Origin: Ananas comosus | Lineage: Eukaryota > Streptophyta > Magnoliopsida > Poales > Bromeliaceae | DNA length: 64,000 bases | Assembly: GCF_001540865.1 (NCBI RefSeq) | Contig: NC_033630.1 | Coordinates: forward strand, 9,028,950-9,092,949 | Direction of reading: 5' to 3' | Shown: positions 22,539-34,880 of the stretch, piece by piece | How the letters are laid out: the number at the start of each line of letters is the position of its first letter | How positions within the stretch are numbered: position 1 is the stretch's first letter | The notes under the pieces: generated by a model | The model's database searches: none | Told to the model about the DNA's origin: nothing | What the model saw: the letters and a program-made list of their open reading frames with translations, nothing else | Program-made: the position numbers and the translations under genes

Positions 22539-25172
22539 TGTCACGCCCCGAGACCGATACCAATTTGGGCCGGCCCGAGCATGTCAAACAGACACCGAAC
22601 GGACAGAGTTTCCTCTATCCGCCCAAGGCTCATCACCTGTACATTTTCAAACAAGAAGTGCACTAGCGGAAATATACACAAACGGCTTACACGAGGGTAA
22701 GCAATAGCCATGAGTGAAAGTAAGGAAATAAACATCTACACAAGTACTATGATTCACTTCTGATCATATACATTGCATTTAACCTCATATTCATAATTCT
22801 TTACATTGCTTGCATAATTTCTTTTACATCACATTTGCTCAAAATAAACTTTACAATATTTCTTTCTTTGCTTTATACATCAACATCTTAAATCATCAAA
22901 TACAAAAGATGATAAAAGGGTATACTACTAACAAAATATAAAGCCCGACTCGGGTGGCCACTGTCTAGGGTGCGATACCTTTACTGCGGTCGCTCGCCGG
23001 CTCGCTCGGTCCCGGCTCTGTGGAAATAGTGGGGTGAGAACTACAACAAAGTTCCCAGTGGATTCGGCCCCAATCTCACCAACTTTCCCACTAGGACTAA
23101 CTCAGGCATAATAGAAAGGATAAGCAGAATAGTAACCAAACTATAATCATGATGCTAATATGCCTGAACAATAAAGCAAGAAATATGCTTAATATAAATC
23201 ATGCAACTATGCAAGTTTCTTGTTCTTTACTCTTTATTCTTTAATCTTTGTTCTTTGTTCTTTGTTCTTTGTTCTTTAATCTCATGGCTAACCTGGGGGT
23301 TTCGCCACATTAACTTGCCCACATTAAGTCCATCATCACGGGCCCTCAGCTGCCTCCCGCTAAGACCGTCCTCGAGTTTACTCCAACCGGTGATGCAAAA
23401 CTCCGGAGCGCATCGCTCGAAGGGGAGCGACCGCCCTCGAGTACGGAACTCATAGCAAGTATGATCGATTCTTAACTCTAAGGCATATAGTTCAATCATT
23501 ATCTTTACACTAACTCTAGTGTTCTTTTCATCACTTTATTTTGCTAACTCTAGCAATCATTGTTCTTTAACTTTACTTGTTCTTTATGCCATACTTTGCA
23601 TTAACTTTAATCTTTATCATTATTCTTTTCATCACATTGATTCTTTGATGCCACACACTAACTCTAGTGTCGACTATATACTTTCGAATGCCACTCGATC
23701 TATGCTCTTGTGTCACTTTGTTCTTTTATATCATTAGGTTCTCACATTACCTCTCATGCATATATAGGGTGTTATAGGTTCTCAACCAACTAGAAATGCA
23801 CGTGTACTCACATCATGTAATATTTACATAATTATCATCACATTTTACCCTACAATGCATGGAACAACATATACATAAATGCTCAATTAAATGACACATT
23901 AGGCATAGAAGGAATTCCAACAAGTTTGGATAGCACCACCCACCTTGTAGGCTTACTTAGGTGCTACAATAATTTTCTTGGAATTTTTAGACTCCTAGTT
24001 CTTTACCTGCGACAAAACGAAGCCCCATTAGGTCATTTTTCTCATATCTTTATATTGGCTTTTCGTAACGTTAATCCGAGCGCACCAACACGTCGGAATT
24101 ACCCCCAATTAGGTTTCTAGAGGGTCAATTTCATTTTAGAACTTTTACAAGCAAAAGCCCCAATTTGGGTGCCCTAGCTCAACCCACATCAAAACCTAGG
24201 GTTTGATCTCATTAGGAAGCAAAAGAATCTTCAATTTACTCTAAAGACTCCATAAAAACCATCCTTAGTTCAATCCAAAACCTAGTTTGGATTCTACCAT
24301 GAGAGTGGTGAAGCTCACCTCTAAGCTTCATCACACACACCCAACTTATGGTTTTGATCTCATTAACAAGCAAAATAAAGCTTGAAACACTTATTAGGCT
24401 CAACTAAAACCATTTTTAGATCATTTAGTTCACATTCTAGGATTTTACCATGAATAGGGTTCAAGCTTACCTCTAAGCTTGCTCCTAGATTGCTCCAAAG
24501 AGGAAGAAGAGGAGGTGGCTTCACTCCTTAGCTTCTTCTTCACCCTCTTTCTCCTTTTCTTCTTCTTCTTTTCCTTTTTCTTTTCTTTCTTTTCCTTGTA
24601 TTCTTCTCCTCCTTCTTGTCTTCTAGAGAGAGAAAGAGAGAAGAGAGGAAAAAGCCCTCATTGCCCTCAACTTAACCATTGGATTGCATAAATGCAAATA
24701 GGCCCCTCAGCTTTTATCTTATTAAACTGCTTGAACTGGGTAGTTTTCGGGTTCGGGGACCGGTCTCCCGGACTTGGGACTGGTCCTAGAGAGCTCTCCC
24801 CGCGGGCAGCAGGGCGCACGGGCGATGCAACCGGTCTCTCACTGGGGGACCGGTCTCTCGAGGACCAGTCTCTCGGGGCCGGTCTCTCCCCGCAGGGACC
24901 GGTTTCCGAGAGCTGGTTTTCTGGGACTTAGCCGATTTTCAGCCTTTCTCATTTCTCACGCGTTCAGGGACCGGTCTCTCCCACCAGGGACCGGTCCCCG
25001 AGAGCTCAAAAACTGCAGTTTGTAAATTTTTGATTCTTTAGCTCTCGAAAACCTCCCACAATGCACTTTTGATCATTTTAACACCTTCGGACTTTCGAAG
25101 TGTACTATCCTCGCACTTTGGTCAATTTGACTAAAATTCGATATTTATTTTTCGAATTTTCGGTATATTACA
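22539..25172 (-). mobile_element. Element C 3' LTR
   Basis: TGTCACGCCCCG...ggtatattACA, 2634 bp. It holds a hairpin (23036), a heptamer run (TTTGTTC)n near 23246-23278, a GA/CT-rich leader (24530-24640) and an ACCGGT cluster (24757-25000). It is very similar to 36083-38660. Confidence 0.9.
23036..23056 (-). other. Conserved LTR hairpin, copy 5
   Basis: Stem GAACT/AGTTC, loop acaacaa. The second stem is CCCAGTGG with CCACTAGG at 23087-23097. Confidence 0.6.
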
Positions 25173-25190
25173 TTCTCCACCCCTTAAAAT
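25173..25190 (-). promoter_or_regulatory. Element C polypurine tract
   Basis: The minus strand reads AAGGGGTGGAGAA directly before the 3' LTR. Confidence 0.75.
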
Positions 25191-25303
25191 AATTTCATCC
25201 GCGAAATTACGCATACCTTAACTTGTCGACTCAAATAGATGCGAATACTCTCTCCGCATAGTTTCCTCAAGCTCCCAAGTGGCTTCTCGCGCCGCATGAT
25301 TGC

Positions 25304-27841
25304 TGTAAGGTATCAGACTTCTAAAATCATGAAGTTACGGTGTACATTTGGTTGGAAGACCATTTGAAAGGTTCCGGTGAAGTTCGGTGAGGCCCAGAAG
25401 CATTCGGGCGTTTCGATGCGCGTAGGCGCTAAAACGGAGCCGAAAGGCTATGTTGGGCCGTGAGCTAAATCCGGCATTAGCGAGGATGGAAAGATGATGA
25501 AAACATGTTTGGAAACATGTTTGGAGAGTCTCTGTTCGATTTGAGACGAATCGGAGGTCAAACGAGCGAAAACGGGTGAAAACGGAGAAGAAACGGTGAA
25601 AAAGCTGAAAATTTGGCTAAGTCCTTGAGGCTGAGTTCTGGACCTTCGGGGACCGGTCTCTCAGCCAAGGACCGGTCTCTCAGGGACCGGTCTCTCACCG
25701 CAAGGACCGGTCCCCGAGCGCGAAAATGGCCCAGTTTGGGCTGTTGCAAGAGAGGCTTTGTTGAGGGGCTTTTATGCAATTTTGCACTAATGAGAGTGTA
25801 TAGAGAGGGTTCTTTCTCTCTTTCTCTCATTTCCCTCAACCCAACACCACCTCTCTCTCTCTCTAAACGTGAAGAAGAAGAAGAAGGAGAAAGAGGAGAA
25901 GAGAAGAAAGGAGAAGAAGAAGAGGGAGGAGAAGAAGAGAAGCATCATCACCACCATCATCTTCTTCTTCCTCTCATCCTTGGAGCAAACCTAGAGAGGT
26001 AAGCTTGATACCCTCTCAGGGTAGATTTCTAGAGTTTGATCCTAATGCTTTAGAAATGGGTTTAGTAGCCTTCCTAGATGCTAATGAGATGGATTATGCT
26101 TAGATCCAAGGGTTTAATGGTGGATTTTTGCATAGTAGCAAATCTAGGGCTCAAAATGCTAGTTTTGCAAATAGATGGGTTTGATCTAAATTGGTTGTAT
26201 ATAAACCTAACTGATAGGTCACTGAACGCGTTGGAAGCGACGGTTTGGCAATCCGTCGAGCCGTTACAAAGATATCGAAGAAGAAGCCGATTTCGGTACA
26301 GATTGCCGCAGCTCACGGCGAAAGCTTCCTAAAATCATGGAAATGGAATCGTAGCATCGTGGTGTCGGGGAATAAACTCCAGAACAGACGGATCGCGGAT
26401 AGGAGGTCATTTGGCAGTCGCGCGTGAGTTGGGTCGAGCCGTGCGGCGTGCGCCGCAGGAGGCCGATTGCGAGTGACGACGAGCAATCGGAACGCTATAA
26501 AAGGTGGGTGGTGTCCATCCCGAAGCAATCGGGCTCCCTTTTATGTCTAAGTTTTTATATTGATCAATTGCATATTGACATCTTGCATTATAGGGTGATA
26601 AATGATGGTTTGGTCTTATACCTTGCATATTCTTTGGTAGAATAATGTATTTGGCTTAGTACTTATATCTAGCATGCTTGAGGTTAATATATGTGATGTG
26701 GAACCCTATAATAAGATGATAAGTGTGGATGAGAATTTAGTAATGTATTGGCTATTGCATTGGAAACTTGTAAAGAACGAGTGGCATCTAGTTGATAGTA
26801 AACAAAAGAACGAGTGACATATGTGAGTCATAGTGTATATGAAACCTATGGACTATATGATGATTATAACCCTAGAGGATAGGGTATTCTCGAGATGAGG
26901 ATTGGATCATGCTCACGGTCTGTTTAAATCTTGTGATGGAAGCCCCACACAAGTAGTGCGCTCCGGATGTTGGTCACGCCAGGGATTGCCTATATGGCCC
27001 CGCCAGACGGTCTCGGGTCCGTAGTGTGAGTGAATTCTCCCTACGTGTCGAGATGGCTAGTGAGCTGTAGGCGAGCCTTCGGGTAAGCCATGAGATTAAT
27101 GAACAAGTAAATGAGGTTAATGAACGAGTGAATAGCTTCACCTTTGGACATGATAACAGGTTAGTTGCTTACCTATTTCATTATGCATGCATTCATAAAT
27201 TTATGATTGGGCATAGTAGAGTAGCTTTACTCCTGTCATTACCGCTTTCCTTATCTATCTATCTATCGATTATCTACTTGTGCCCAACTTGGACCTAGTG
27301 GGGAGATCGGCGGAGTCGGCGGCCGAACCCACTGGGAACTAAGGAAGTTAGTTCTCACCCCCCATTTTACTACAGGGCCGAGCGCGAGTTCACACGGCGA
27401 GGATCGCGGTAAGGGCCTAGCGCCCTAGTTGCATTAGTCTACTTTCCTATTTCTGCATTAGAGTCACCTTTTTATGCTTTGAGAGTAGATGATGTATAGG
27501 ATGTGAGATATTCTGGAATGGATGTAAGCTTTTTATTATGTCTTCGAAGTTCAATGTATAATCAAATTGTATTATAAAGGCTGAATGAATGTAATAGATA
27601 GATGCTCTCTCTTTATCATTACTTGTATGTTTTATACTTGTATCTTGCTCTTGGTTGTTTTGCACTGATTGTGCTCTCGTTGCAGTTATCGATTGTGTAT
27701 GTATTCAAGTCATTTTTCCTGGGGACTTGTTGTACACAATCTTGTTGTTAGCCTTGGGCGGACAGGGGAGGTGCTGTCCGTCCGGCGTCTGTTCGACGCG
27801 CCCGGGCCGAACCAGATTGGTAGCGGTCGCGGGGCGTGACA
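25304..27841 (+). mobile_element. Solo LTR (2538 bp) in element C chromodomain
   Basis: The sequence starts TGTAAGG and ends GGGGCGTGACA, in the opposite orientation to element C. Flanks are attgc (25299-25303) and gttgc (27842-27846), a 5-bp duplication with one mismatch. The chromodomain reading resumes on both sides (Trp-Ser-Asn at 27842, Glu-Ala-Thr-Trp-Glu block left of 25303). ACCGGT cores lie at 25651-25717. A hairpin is at 27334. No internal retroelement genes are present. Confidence 0.85.
27334..27356 (+). other. Conserved LTR hairpin, copy 6
   Basis: Sense strand: GAACTAA-ggaag-TTAGTTC. The upstream partner CCTAGTGGG (27295-27303) pairs with CCCACTGGG (27328-27336). Confidence 0.7.
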
Positions 27842-28195
27842 GTTGCTCCATTGGACCTTCACATATGAAATTCTGCGACTCCGCAGCGTTCTTTCTTCTC
27901 TATCGAGGATGCACACCGGGTACTCCTCATAAGACATATCCTCACGTAACTCCACGGGCTCGTACTCTAACACATGTGTTGAGTTGCGAATATACTTTTG
28001 GAGATTTGACACATGAAAAACATTGTAAACTCCCGCGAGTCTCGATGGTAGTGCGAGCTTGTACGCTACCGCACCCACACGCTCCAATATCTCAAATGGT
28101 CCGACATAACGGGGGCTTAGCTTCCCGCGGACCCCGAATCGCTTTACTCCTCGCATCGGCAACACTCTAAAAAATACGCGGTCTCCAACCGCGAA
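27842..28195 (-). pseudogene. Element C integrase C-terminus (GPY) and chromodomain start
   Basis: After a TAG stop at 28193-28195 the same reading continues on the minus strand: 'VGDRVFFRV', 'FGVRGKLSPRYVGPFEILE' (the GPY/F integrase tail), 'VFHVSNLQKY', and 'ISYVKVQWSN', the first strands of the chromodomain, which the solo LTR then cuts. The chromodomain end lies left of 25303. One nonsense codon and the LTR are the only visible breaks in this section. Confidence 0.85.
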
Positions 28196-30580
28196 CTATA
28201 AGTCTCTCCTTCGCTTGTCGGCATAACTCTTTTGCCGAGATTGCGCTGTCGCTAACCGTTGACGGGCAAGACGAACTCTTTCTTCCGCCTCCCGTACCAC
28301 ATCCGGGCCAAGAGCCGTTCTCTTGCCCACGTCGCTCCAATTAATAGGAGAACGACACTTGCGTCCATATAGTGCCTCAAATGGCGCCATCGCTATACTC
28401 TCTTGATAACTATTATTATACGCGAACTCCGCCATCGGCAAGAAATCATGCCATCCTCCTTTGTAATCTAGTACACACGCTCGAAGTAAATCCTCAAGGA
28501 TCTGTATTGTCAGCTCCGACTGTCCATCACTCTGAGGATGAAACGCTGTGCTAAAGTCGAGCCGTGTGCCTAACGCATCCTGCAAGCTCTTCCAAAAGTG
28601 GGATGTGAACATGGGGTCTCGATCCGATACAATTGATACCGGAACCCCATGAAGTCTCACAACCTCGTCGAGATATACTTGAGCTAACTTGTCTCCCGAC
28701 CACGTAGTATGTATCGGCAAGAAGTGTGCCAACTTTGTCAATCGATCCACTATCATCCATATCGCATCGTGTCCGCCTTGTGATCGAGGCAAACCGGTAA
28801 TAAAGTCCATCGCTATATCTTTCCATTTCCAAACGAGTATTGATAGACTTTGTAGTTTTCCCGCCGGAAACCGGCGCTCTGCTTTCACCTGTTGGCATGT
28901 TAGACATTGCGCCACGAACTCCCCAATATCTCTCTTCATACCCGGCCACCAATAATGCTCTTTCAAGTTCTTGTACATTTTAGCACCGCCGGGGTGTATG
29001 ATATAAGGGGACTGGTGCGCTTCTTGCATGATCGCCCTTCGAATATCACTATCTTTGGACATGCACCAACGATTTCGAAATTGAAGTGTGCCATCGGCTC
29101 CAATGCCAAAATCCTCGGCACTACCGTTCTCAACTTCATTCCGCACCTTTTGAAGATAAGGATATGAAGCTTGAAGCTCTTTGATTCTTTCCAATAGGGT
29201 CGGTTGTACAACTAATGCGGCAAGTGTAGTCGGCACTCCCGGCGCTACCACTTCCAACCCAAGCCTTTGCATCTCCTTTTGCAATAGCGGTTGAGGCGTA
29301 ATTACCATCGCTAAGTTCTTCGCCGATTTTCTACTTAGAGCATCGGCCACGACATTGGCTTTTCCGGGGTGGTATAGTATAGTGACATCGTAGTCCTTCA
29401 ATAACTCCAACCACCGCCGCTGCCGCATGTTCAATTCCTTCTGGGTGAACAAGTACTTTAGAATTTTATGATCTGTATAGACCTCGCAATGCTCACCATA
29501 CAAGTAATGCCTCCAAAGCTTTAGCGCGAAGATCACTGCGGCTAACTCGAGGTCGTGAATCGGGTAGTTCTTCTCATAGCTCTTCAATTGGCGCGATGCA
29601 TATGCAATGACTCGCCCATTTTGCATTAACACACACCCGAGACCAACATACGAGGCATCACTATACACTACAAAAGTCTCCCCCGGAGTCGGCAAGGCAA
29701 GCACCGGGGTCGACGTCAACCTGTTTTTTAACTCCTCGAAGCCTCGATCGCAATTGTCACTCCACACGTACTTTACTCCTTTATGCGTGAAGCGCGTTAG
29801 TGGAGTAGTTATTTTGGCGAACCGGTCCACGAACCGCCGGTAATAGCCCGCAAGTCCAAGAAAACTGTGGACCTCCGCTACATTCGTCGGGCGAGACCAA
29901 TCCTTTATTGCCTCTACTTTCTTCGGGTCTACCAAAACTCTGTCGCCCGATGCCACATGACCCAAGAATGTGACCTCCCTTAGCCAAAAGTCACACTTCT
30001 TTAACTTTGCATAGAGCTTCTTTTGCCTGAGTATCTGCAACACAGCTCTCAAGTGCTCTTCATTCTCCTCCTCGCTCTTCGAGTAAACTAATACGTCGTC
30101 TATAAACACCACGACGCATCGATCCAACAACGGCCTGAAGACTCGATTCATCAAGTCCATAAATGCTGTCAGGGCGTTTGTAAGCCCAAACGGCATTACC
30201 GTGAACTCATAATGGCCATACCGCGTACGGTACGCCGTTTTGTGCACATCTTTCGGTCTAATCTTTAATTGATGATACCCCGATTGGAGATCAATCTTCG
30301 AATGCACCTTGGACCCTTGGAACTGATTGAGCAAATCGTCAATCCTCGGCAACGGGTACTTGTTCTTTATCGTTACTTTGTTCAACTCGCGATAATCTAC
30401 GCAGAGTTGAAGTGTGCCATTCTTTTTCTTCACAAATAGCACCGGAGCTCCCCATGGTGACACGCTCGGCCTCACGAAGCCTTTATCGAGCAAGTCTTGC
30501 AACTGGCCCTTCAACTCCTTTAGCTCCACCAGTGCCATTCTATACAGAGCTTTCGAAACTGGCGCCGCCCCGGGAATCAA
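28196..30580 (-). CDS. Element C pol: RT, RNase H, integrase (794-residue open frame)
   Basis: A long open frame on the minus strand of a Ty3 chromovirus polyprotein. RT spans roughly residues 20-200, with '[20 protein letters not shown]' near 58 and the catalytic '[10 protein letters not shown]' near 160. RNase H follows from '[13 protein letters not shown]' (about 305) through '[11 protein letters not shown]' (about 370). The integrase zinc domain ('HPGGAKMY', 'CLTCQQVK') is near 525-560. The integrase core has '[10 protein letters not shown]' (~590), 'VSDRDPMF' (~655) and 'HPQSDGQSE' (~685), so the D,D,E residues are present. The start codon used is only the first Met of the open stretch; upstream the frame is closed by a TAG at 30624-30626, and downstream by the TAG at 28193. 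Known role: copying element RNA to DNA and inserting it. This copy is not intact as a gene. Confidence 0.9.
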   Translation of the reverse strand: MIPGAAPVSKALYRMALVELKELKGQLQDLLDKGFVRPSVSPWGAPVLFVKKKNGTLQLCVDYRELNKVTIKNKYPLPRIDDLLNQFQGSKVHSKIDLQSGYHQLKIRPKDVHKTAYRTRYGHYEFTVMPFGLTNALTAFMDLMNRVFRPLLDRCVVVFIDDVLVYSKSEEENEEHLRAVLQILRQKKLYAKLKKCDFWLREVTFLGHVASGDRVLVDPKKVEAIKDWSRPTNVAEVHSFLGLAGYYRRFVDRFAKITTPLTRFTHKGVKYVWSDNCDRGFEELKNRLTSTPVLALPTPGETFVVYSDASYVGLGCVLMQNGRVIAYASRQLKSYEKNYPIHDLELAAVIFALKLWRHYLYGEHCEVYTDHKILKYLFTQKELNMRQRRWLELLKDYDVTILYHPGKANVVADALSRKSAKNLAMVITPQPLLQKEMQRLGLEVVAPGVPTTLAALVVQPTLLERIKELQASYPYLQKVRNEVENGSAEDFGIGADGTLQFRNRWCMSKDSDIRRAIMQEAHQSPYIIHPGGAKMYKNLKEHYWWPGMKRDIGEFVAQCLTCQQVKAERRFPAGKLQSLSILVWKWKDIAMDFITGLPRSQGGHDAIWMIVDRLTKLAHFLPIHTTWSGDKLAQVYLDEVVRLHGVPVSIVSDRDPMFTSHFWKSLQDALGTRLDFSTAFHPQSDGQSELTIQILEDLLRACVLDYKGGWHDFLPMAEFAYNNSYQESIAMAPFEALYGRKCRSPINWSDVGKRTALGPDVVREAEERVRLARQRLATAQSRQKSYADKRRRDL

Positions 30581-30623
30581 GTCAATGACGAACTCAACTT
30601 CCTGGTCCGGTGGCAGTCCCGGT

Positions 30624-31020
30624 AACTACGCCGAAAATACATCCGGGTACTCGCACGCTACTCGAATATCCCCCAACTTTGGGTACTCCTTTCGAGCATC
30701 TACTATGGTTGCCAAATAGGCCTTACACCCTCCTTTGATCATTTTCTTCGCCCTCACAGACGATATGGTCGCCGCGAAGCGCCTACTTTTGCACGCTTGG
30801 TAAACCAACTTTTCTTGATTAGGCTCACGAAAAGTGATCACCTTGCTTTCACAATCTATAACCGCATAGTACTTGGAGAGCCAGTTGGTCCCCAAGATAA
30901 CATCGAATCCCCACATCTGATCTAGCACTAGCAGATCAATCGGCATAATCCAATCGCCTATTTGCACTGGACACGCCAAACACTCATTGTGGACACTGAA
31001 TGAATGTTCTGGGGCGTTCA
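30624..31020 (-). pseudogene. Element C protease, second half
   Basis: A minus-strand frame with 'CLACPVQIGDWIMPIDLLVL', 'FDVILGTNWLSKYYAVIDC' and a run into 'EYPDVFSA' followed by a nonsense codon. This is the C-terminal half of the aspartic protease and the linker to RT. The N-terminal half with the active-site block is at 34294-34470, across the solo LTR. Confidence 0.85.
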
Positions 31021-31264
31021 TGTAAGGAAGTGAATTCTCAAAATTCGAGAGTTGTACTTTGTCCAGGATCGACTATTTGTCGAGAGAATACACTTTGGGG
31101 AAGTTAAAGATACCCAAAGCACAAAAAGTGCCTTGGAGTTGAGTCCACGAGAGCAAATGATGCAAACTGCATCATTCGGCTGAGATTACTCTCGGGGACC
31201 GGTCTCTGGAGGTGAGAGACCGGTTCCATCGGCTGGGTGTAGCGGGGTTGCTTGGTGCAACCGG

Positions 31265-32092
31265 TCCCTGGCAGGGAGAGACCGGTTCCCGAACGTGGTC
31301 CCAGCGAGAAATGCCGAAATTTGGCTAAGTCCTAAAAATCGAGCTCTCGGGGACCGGTCTCTCAGGTAAGGATCGGTCTCCCGAGGACCGGTCTCCCGGG
31401 GAGAGACCGGTTTTCGAACGCGTGCACCTGAGGGAGGCCCTCGGGGACCTGTCCCAAGTCGGGGAGACCGGTCCCTGGCAGGGAGAGACCGGTTCCCGAA
31501 CGTGGTCCCAGCGAGAAATGCCGAAATTTGGCTAAGTCCTAAAAATCGAGCTCTCGGGGACCGGTCTCTCAGGTAAGGATCGGTCTCCCGAGGACCGGTC
31601 TCCCGGGGAGAGACCGGTTTTCGAACGCGTGCACCTGAGGGAGGCCCTCGGGGACCTGTCCCAAGTCGGGGAGACCGGTCCCTGGCAGGGAGAGACCGGT
31701 TCCCGAACGTGGTCCCAGCGAGAAATGCCGAAATTTGGCTAAGTCCTAAAAATCGAGCTCTCGGGGACCGGTCTCTCAGGTAAGGATCGGTCTCCCGAGG
31801 ACCGGTCTCCCGGGGAGAGACCGGTTTTCGAACGCGTGCACCTGAGGGAGGCCCTCGGGGACCTGTCCCAAGTCGGGGAGACCGGTCCCTGGCAGGGAGA
31901 GACCGGTTCCCGAACGTGGTCCCAGCGAGAAATGCCGAAATTTGGCTAAGTCCTAAAAATCGAGCTCTCGGGGACCGGTCTCTCAGGTGAGGATCGGTCT
32001 CTCGAGGACCAGTCTCCCGGGGAGAGACCGGTTTCCGAACGCGTGCACCCGAGGGAGGCCCTCGGGGACCTGTCCCAAGTCGGGAAAACCGG
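31265..32092. repeat. 207-bp tandem repeat, four copies, ACCGGT-rich
   Basis: The landmark 'tccctggcagggagagacc' recurs at 31265, 31472, 31679 and 31886, exactly 207 bases apart. Inner copies look identical by eye; the last is diverged. Each unit holds several ACCGGT palindromes. As 207 is a multiple of three, an open frame persists through the array by chance. Confidence 0.95.
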
Positions 32093-33792
32093 TCCCTCCG
32101 TGCAAATTCTGCCCAGTGAGGGCAGTGCAATGGATGAAAAGTTGAGGGGTCTAAATGCAAAATGGCCTTTATTAGAGAGGGATGAGCCCCCTCTCTCCCT
32201 CACACTCTCTCATTTAACTCTCTCTCACTCTCATTGCTCTCTTGCTCTCTTTCTCTCTAGAAAGGAAAGGAGAAGAAGAAGAACAAGAAGGAGAGAAAGG
32301 AATAGAAGGAGAAGTTAAGGAAGGAGAAGAAGAAGGAGATCAAGAAGAAGGCTTTGGACACCTTCATCTCCCTCTCCTCTTCTCTTTGGTGTAGCACAAG
32401 AGGTAAGCTCTTGAACCCTAGCTTCTAGAACTTAGGGTTTTGGGTTTTTGTGCTTTGGAATGGGTCGAATGGACCCTAAGCATGCTCCTAAGTAGATCAA
32501 TCCCAAGAATCTAGGGATTTATTGGTGGTTTGCTATAGGTGCAAACCTAGGGCACCAAAATGGGGTTTTTGTGAAAACATGAGATTGATCTCATTTGAAG
32601 CCTTGGAAACTCTATTATTAGGTCACAAAACGTGGGGGCGAAGTCGGTTTTGGCATTAGGCGAGCCGGCGTGAAGTTCTCGGCAAAATAGGGCCGGGTTA
32701 GCATTGACTTGGGCAAGGAAGGCTAAAGCCTTTTCGTAGCGTTCGCTAAGGACCATTTCTAAAGCCTCTACATCAATAAAAGGTGGGGGGTGCCATCCCG
32801 AAACTTTCGAACTCCTTTCTATGTCTTAGATTGCATTTAATCTCATCTCTTACATGTTGCATTGTAGGATTGCATAGTAGCTCCATTCCTTATGCTTTCT
32901 AATTGATAACCTAGTGTACTTGGAACGCTTGGTAACTTAAATAGGTGAAGATTGGGTCAGAACGTGGATCCTATGATGCGAAAGAAAAGAGATGAACCCG
33001 ATGGGGGTATTGATGACATAGAAAGTAGTGTTAAATATTAAAGAACAAACGAGTGGCATCCAAATGTTAAAGGATAGCGAGTGGTATTAATGTAGTGTAA
33101 TGACACTAGAGGTCGATGGACCTAGGAATAGGCAGATTCCTTAGAAAATGCCTTGTGAACAATGAATTTAGAAAAGCTAAATAGCATTGCATGAATGTCG
33201 GGAACAAATGATCCCACGAGAGACGTTGACTCTAGTTGTAGAGCATCCTCACTTGGAGAGGATTTGATTGGGTTGTTGACCCTTGTTGTAGAGTGTCCTC
33301 ACTTGGAGAGGATAGATCTTAGCTCACAGTCTGCGTTTGGGGTGGTATAGCCATCCTATCCCCACATGGAGGGGATTGTCGTCGAGTACTCCGGAGTGTC
33401 GCACGACTAGGACCACTTGGAGGTCCGGACCATATGGAGGTCCGCAGACGGTCCCAGGCTTGGGTGCACTTGGAACTCCCTCCCCACTTTGGGATTGAAA
33501 GGTGAGTTATGGGCGAGCCCTAGGGCCTCGCCACAGATTGGGTAAACAGAAAGTTAAAGGTTTAATAATGTTATTGAACATTGCTATTCGAACATGGATC
33601 GAATTTGTTAGCATGGTAGCAAACCTTTATTATATGATGCATGCATTCATATTCATGATTATGGGCATAGTAGCATAGTTTTTCTACTATCGCATTTACT
33701 GCTTTCAGATACATATCTATCTATCTATCTGTTGTTACTTGTGCCCGCTGGACCTAGTGGGGAGGTCGGCAGAGTCGGCGGCCGAGCTCACT

Positions 33793-33815
33793 GGGAACTA
33801 TGGAAGATAGTTCTC
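33793..33815 (+). other. Conserved LTR hairpin, copy 7
   Basis: Sense strand: GAACTAT-ggaag-ATAGTTC. Same loop as copy 6 but the last stem pair is T-A instead of A-T. The upstream CCTAGTGGG pairs with CTCACTGGG using a G-U pair. Confidence 0.7.
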
Positions 33816-34293
33816 ACCCTACTCTATTTTCAGTGGTAGGTACAGGGCTGTCGAGAGAGGACCGCGGCAAGGGCATCGCGCCCGTTCAGTGAGACCGTGG
33901 TAGTATAGTAGCTTTCCTTTTTGCATTAGTACACCTATATATTTGAGAGATTCATTGTAGGTGAGGATGAGAGAGCTATGTATTTTGCGATGAAAAATGT
34001 ATTCGTTTAAAGAAAATGATGTAAATGAAAATGGTGAAACTATTGTAATAGCTAGTAAAGTACTCTCTTTATTTCACATGCTTTATCTTGTGGATTACTT
34101 ACTCTTTGTTGTTGCTGGCACTGTTTGTGCCCTTGTGAATGTGTATGTTTAGAATTTAAATTCCTCGGTAAATTCTTGTACACATTCCTGTTGCTGAGCC
34201 TTGGGCGGACAGGAGAGGTGCTGTCCGTTCGGCGGTCCGACGGCGCGCCCGAATCGTGCCAAATTGGTAGTGGTTTCGGGGCGGGGCGTGACA

Positions 34294-34470
34294 GTTCACC
34301 CACCAGTAATCCTCGTTGTATACCATCTCTATGCCATGAGTTTTAGCAAATGACGTGCTAATGAATGAATGAGATGCGCCTATATCAAATACTGCTCTAG
34401 CTCTAGTGCCTTTAATCACAATTATACCTGCCACGACGTTGTCGGGTGGTGCAGGCTCCTGCTCCTCCAC
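34294..34470 (-). pseudogene. Element C protease, active-site half
   Basis: The minus-strand frame has 'VVAGIIVIKGTRARAVFDIGASHSFI': the aspartic-protease active block, with Asp present but Ile in place of the usual Thr/Ser after it. It continues to about 34299, where the solo LTR interrupts, and resumes at 31020. Confidence 0.8.
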
Positions 34471-34880
34471 CTGAGCGGCAAGACTCGGCCGCTAGGCGCT
34501 CTCGATCCCTCTGGCTGACACGGTGATGACGCGCGCCCAGCCGACATCACTGGTGGTAACCCCGCAAGCTGTCTCGGGGTAGACGGTGCTGATGCCGCCG
34601 TCGGCGCAGACGACGTCCAGCTCGGGCACTCCCGAATAAGATGTCCCGGTTGGCCGCACTTGAAACACTTGCCATCGCGCTGCGGGCAAGTCGACACTCG
34701 GTGCTCACCGCCGCAAATAACACATCGAGGAGGTCTCTAGTTCCTCGACTGCTGTCGGGGATACCGAGGGGGTTTCTTAGCATTCGGCTGGCCCCTGACA
34801 CCACCCGAGATTCGCTTCTTGCCCTTGTCCTTGCTATCAGCCATAGCCTCCCTTTCTTTACGTACATAGGCGGTACCGTG
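34471..34880 (-). pseudogene. Element C gag C-terminus with zinc knuckle, frame broken
   Basis: On the minus strand 'CVICGGEHRVSTC' is followed by a regular CCHC knuckle 'CFKCGQPGHLIREC' (34635-34680), which would bind element RNA. A stop follows 'ALWA' at the gag border (34881), and further frame changes are needed to reach the protease. Confidence 0.75.

Larger units (their letters stand above)
31021..34293 (+). mobile_element. Solo LTR (3273 bp) in element C protease, TSD GTTCA
   Basis: The sequence begins TGTAAGGAAG and ends GGGGCGTGACA. GTTCA is repeated exactly at 31016-31020 and 34294-34298, and removal rejoins the protease frame. It is oriented opposite to element C. It is long partly because of four 207-bp tandem units (31265-32092). 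The leader has GA-rich tracts (32160-32345), and a hairpin lies at 33793. The 324-codon open frame on the minus strand (31186-32160) is repeat-derived and not a gene. Confidence 0.95.

Noticed and set aside
25613..26002. 129-codon plus-strand frame ending in Glu/His repeats
   Set aside because: It lies within a solo LTR and comes from the ACCGGT cluster and a GA-rich tract.
31186..32160. 324-codon minus-strand open frame rich in Arg-Gly-Pro repeats
   Set aside because: It is created by 207-bp tandem LTR repeats whose length is a multiple of three; both strands and other LTRs show similar spurious frames.
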